Shown piece by piece: positions 12,492-15,094 of a DNA stretch of 15,094 nt (the stretch's first letter is position 1; each line of letters opens with the position of its first letter). Under the pieces are notes generated by a model. That model searched no databases, had not been told where the DNA came from, and worked only from the letters and a program-made list of their open reading frames with translations. Where the stretch lies: assembly GCA_964418365.1 (NCBI GenBank), contig CAYQLM010000076.1:1-15094 (forward strand), given 5' to 3'. The stretch is from JBBDXS01 sp964418365. Its GTDB lineage: Bacteria > Chloroflexota > Dehalococcoidia > DSTF01 > RBG-16-68-14. Made by a program: the position numbers and the translations under genes.

Positions 12492-13292
12492 CTATCGGCC
12501 TTTGAACACCGGCGGGCGCTTGTCCATGAATGCCTGGCGCGCCTCCTGGCCGTCCTCGCTACGGAAGGCGTTGCGGATGTTGTGAAGCTCGTACCGGAAG
12601 TGGGCCTCGGGATCGAGCAGAGCTGTCGCTCGGCGGACCACACGTTTCGTCAATCGCGCGGTAATCGGGGACAGCTTCGTCAAGGTCTGGCAGTACTCGT
12701 CGAATCGTTCCTCAAAACGATCGTCAGGCACGACCTCACCGACCAACCCGAGCCGCAACGCTTCCGCCGAGCCGACGGTGCGGTTCTCTAGGAGGAATCG
12801 CATTGCCTGCTCGTACCCGATCGCCTGCGAGAGCGTCCAGGAGAGTCCGCCGTCAGGCGATCCGCCAATGCGAGGATAGCCGGCGATCAGGCGGACGCTC
12901 TCCGCCGCGAGGCGAATGTCCGCAGCCATCGCCAACGAAAGCCCAGCGCCGACTGCCACCCCGTTGAGCCCCGCGACGATGGGCTTATCGCACTGTTCGC
13001 GCAGCACGAGCGGAAACCGGCAGACCCAGCCCAGGTCATCGAGGTAGGCGTCCAACGGTGACATCGGCGCGTGGCTGCCACTCTCAGAAGGTGTGAGGTC
13101 GAGGCCGGAGCAGAAGGCGTCGGCCGTGCCCGTAATTCCAATCACCCAGACGGAGTCGTCCTTCGCCGCCTCTTCAACTGTTGTAATGATTCCCCAGGCG
13201 AGTTCGTCCGACAGAGCATTTTTCTTTTCGGGGCGGTTGAGTTTCAGGGTCCGAACATGGCCGTGGTCGCGTACGAGCAGGACGTTAGTCAT
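12492..13292 (-). CDS. Crotonase-fold (enoyl-CoA hydratase/isomerase) protein
   Basis: This 266-residue protein has the crotonase layout: VRTLKLNRPEKKNALSDEL (13-31), the first oxyanion-hole segment TADAFCSGLDL (56-66), the second at GLNGVAVGAGLSLAMAADIRLA (108-129), and RIGGSPDGGLSWTL (141-154). The two glutamates of true hydratases (E144 and E164 of the rat enzyme) align with S119 and Y139, so hydratase activity is unlikely. D147, in SPDGG, corresponds to the Asp used by PaaG-type isomerases. A CoA-ester isomerase, or another crotonase activity, is more likely. ATG 13292 has AAGGG about 10 nt upstream. It is co-directional with the hydrolase upstream, with a 139-bp gap. Confidence 0.9.
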   Translation of the reverse strand: MTNVLLVRDHGHVRTLKLNRPEKKNALSDELAWGIITTVEEAAKDDSVWVIGITGTADAFCSGLDLTPSESGSHAPMSPLDAYLDDLGWVCRFPLVLREQCDKPIVAGLNGVAVGAGLSLAMAADIRLAAESVRLIAGYPRIGGSPDGGLSWTLSQAIGYEQAMRFLLENRTVGSAEALRLGLVGEVVPDDRFEERFDEYCQTLTKLSPITARLTKRVVRRATALLDPEAHFRYELHNIRNAFRSEDGQEARQAFMDKRPPVFKGR

Positions 13293-13431
13293 GGGGAGGA
13301 TTCCCTTCTAAAGGTGAGCTCTCTCAATAATGCGCTAGCCGGCTCGACCGTCATCATACTCTCACGACAGCAGCTGCCGCGTCGCACAATATGCAATCTG
13401 CGAAGTCGTCTCCGACGTCGCACAACCCGCC

Positions 13432-15094
13432 TTATCCGCCGGCGGGCCTAGCGTCAACGATCTTCCTGTAGTGTTCTTGTGCCCTACGGAAGAGTTGAGT
13501 CACCTGTTTGCGCTCGGCCACAGACGCGTATCGACCGTGTTCCTCGCACATCGCGATGAGTCGGTCGATCCATTCGACAAAATATGCCGCGTCCTCTCTT
13601 CGCTCCACCTTCGCGCCCCCGACCGTCACGTACACCGGGCTGGTGTGGGCGAAGAGCTCACCGCCGAGCACCTGCGGGCCAGCCGGCCCCAGCGCCCGCA
13701 GGGCGATCCAGCAGCTCGCGTCCGTCCGGAAGGAGTGGCTCAGCGAGGCTCGCTTGCCATGTTCCTTCACCTCGCCTAGGGCGACGACCTCACCGTTCAC
13801 GACGAGCTCCAACCGCTCGATCGGGACGTAGGACAGCGCCTCGCCCTCGACGATGACTTTGCTGCCCGGCGTCCGGTCGATCTCGCTTCCGACGCCTTGG
13901 CCGTCGACGCCGAGCCTCAGCATCGGTCCGTTCGTCACGAACGTTCGGCCGCGGCGTACGCCCTCGCACCAGGACTCGGTCGTGAACTCGCCCTCGACCT
14001 GGACGAAGACGCGGTTGCCCGCCGGCGGATTGCTGAATCTCCCGGTGCCAGCGAGGTTCATGAACGTGTCGGTCCCGGCCGTCGCCGGCAGCCGGAAGCC
14101 GCAGTTGAGCAGGCGGTACCAGAGCCGCGCGGTTTCCAGCTCGATGCTGGGGTAAGACATCACATCCAGGGCATCGATCTTGCCCAGCGCCAGGTCCACC
14201 GGCAGCTCTTTCGCCTCAACCGTTCGCGGCTGGCCGAACACGCGGTCCAGATCGCCGCTACCGAATAGGGGGTGGGCGTAGCTAAGCGTCCCGCCCACCG
14301 TATGGCAGTGGTCGGCGGCGACGCTGTTGGCGGGCACGTCGTGCGGGTGTTCGCTCAGGCGGAAGCCGCTGTAGATCGGCGGAACCAGTTCCGTGATGCC
14401 GTACATGCAGAGATGGCCGTAGAAGTCGTTGCGGTACTCCTCGCCCCAACGCAGGATGTGGTCGCCGTCACTCAGCTCATGGGGTTTGCCCTCGAAGAAC
14501 GCCCTGTCGTGAACGAAGGCGCTTCCCTGGTTCGCCACCATCATGTTCATGAAGTGGACGTCTTCGGCCCGTTGGACAAGAGACACGTCCTCAGGTCCCA
14601 AGAGGTACTCGCCCCCGTAGTGAAGGTGCACGTGTACGTCGGCGCTGCGCCAGCCTTCCTTCGCCATCTGCGACCAGCGCTTCAAGCGAACGGTCTCGCT
14701 TCTACGCCCTTCCGTCGGCACAGTGAGCGTCATCTCAACGGGTTCGTACTCCAGGCCTCGCAATGCGAGGAGGCGGACGTCCCCGCTCACCAGTGCTTCG
14801 AACCCGCCGTCAGCGTGAAAGAACGCCCTGCCGTGCTCGTCTCTCCGCACCGTCGCTCCCTGCGGCCACACTGCGCCCACCGCGTCTTCGAGGTAGATCC
14901 GCGCCGGCGTATTCACATCCACGCCGTCGTCGGTGATTCGCGTCGTGAGCGTCCAGGAGGAAGCGCAGTCGGTTGCGATCTCTTGCCTTGCAGAACTTCC
15001 CTCGCATTCGGCAGTCAAGGTTGCGGCGCCAGCGCCTTCCTTGAGAACTCCCGCGTCAAGGAGCACCGACGCCGTTCGCTGCGCCTCCGCCGCG
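13432..15094 (-). CDS. CehA/McbA-type metallohydrolase, 5' end outside window
   Basis: The frame is open from the window edge to TAA at 13432. A GTG at 15066 would give 544 residues, but nine sense codons precede it without a stop (AAEAQRTAS), so the gene probably starts beyond the window. Counting from that GTG, residues 1-130 look like beta-rich accessory segments. A PHP-like metal site follows: ADVHVHLHY (H145, H147), AADHCHTVGGTLSYAHPLFG (H253, H255, H265) and TAGTDTF (D333). RRGRTFVTNGPMLRL and the beta-rich end VIVEGEALSYVPIERLELVVNG are typical of CehA/McbA hydrolases. These include carbaryl hydrolase, but most have unknown ester or amide substrates. No secretion signal can be judged because the N-terminus is missing. 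The 139-bp gap to the crotonase gene holds no clear promoter. Confidence 0.8.
   Translation of the reverse strand, partial: AAEAQRTASVLLDAGVLKEGAGAATLTAECEGSSARQEIATDCASSWTLTTRITDDGVDVNTPARIYLEDAVGAVWPQGATVRRDEHGRAFFHADGGFEALVSGDVRLLALRGLEYEPVEMTLTVPTEGRRSETVRLKRWSQMAKEGWRSADVHVHLHYGGEYLLGPEDVSLVQRAEDVHFMNMMVANQGSAFVHDRAFFEGKPHELSDGDHILRWGEEYRNDFYGHLCMYGITELVPPIYSGFRLSEHPHDVPANSVAADHCHTVGGTLSYAHPLFGSGDLDRVFGQPRTVEAKELPVDLALGKIDALDVMSYPSIELETARLWYRLLNCGFRLPATAGTDTFMNLAGTGRFSNPPAGNRVFVQVEGEFTTESWCEGVRRGRTFVTNGPMLRLGVDGQGVGSEIDRTPGSKVIVEGEALSYVPIERLELVVNGEVVALGEVKEHGKRASLSHSFRTDASCWIALRALGPAGPQVLGGELFAHTSPVYVTVGGAKVERREDAAYFVEWIDRLIAMCEEHGRYASVAERKQVTQLFRRAQEHYRKIVDARPAGG

Overview
The window reads as chromosomal DNA from a high-GC environmental bacterium, probably a draft or metagenome-assembled contig. 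Bases 1-75 are G-rich and end in 43 consecutive Gs, which looks like a contig-end sequencing artefact. A LexA site of the GAAC-N4-GTTC (Gram-positive) type, near-leaderless promoters and the mix of gene families (SsuD, CehA/McbA hydrolase, long Rieske protein, imuB/dnaE2-type mutasome, SPL-like radical SAM protein) fit Chloroflexota or Actinobacteriota. This assignment is inference only.

Layout. (1) 76-2115, plus strand, visibly lower GC: a toxin-antitoxin operon. It has a HigB-type toxin, a HigA-type HTH protein fused to an ImmA/IrrE Zn-protease domain, and an unrecognised third gene. Its promoter is TTGACG-17-TATTCT and the transcript would be almost leaderless. (2) 2325-3452, plus: ssuD (alkanesulfonate monooxygenase), without other ssu genes. 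(3) 3449-6759, minus: a mutasome operon imuB - DUF6504-like gene - methyltransferase - dnaE2. The dnaE2 retains only its N-terminal PHP part, and its stop shares bases with the ssuD stop. A LexA box lies inside the imuB promoter. Two palindromic repeat elements sit in frame inside the dnaE2 remnant. (4) 6826-8735, minus: a two-pore-type ion channel with a GLGD filter, and a histidine phosphatase. (5) 8873-9751, plus: an SPL-like radical SAM protein with an unusual CX6CX3C cluster motif. (6) 9962-12353: a divergent pair, a long Rieske protein (minus) and SoxR (plus), with a SoxR-like box inside the 19-bp spacer of the Rieske promoter. (7) 12492-15094, minus: a crotonase-fold protein without the hydratase glutamates, and a CehA/McbA-type metallohydrolase that runs off the window edge.

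How it fits together. Two stress circuits can be read directly from the DNA: an SOS-controlled mutagenesis operon, and a redox-sensing SoxR switch that most likely controls an uncharacterised Rieske protein. The most unusual points are the PHP-only DnaE2 with in-frame palindromic insertions, the SoxR-Rieske divergon, and the three-gene protease-containing TA module. No tRNA, rRNA, CRISPR array, transposase or integrase was seen.
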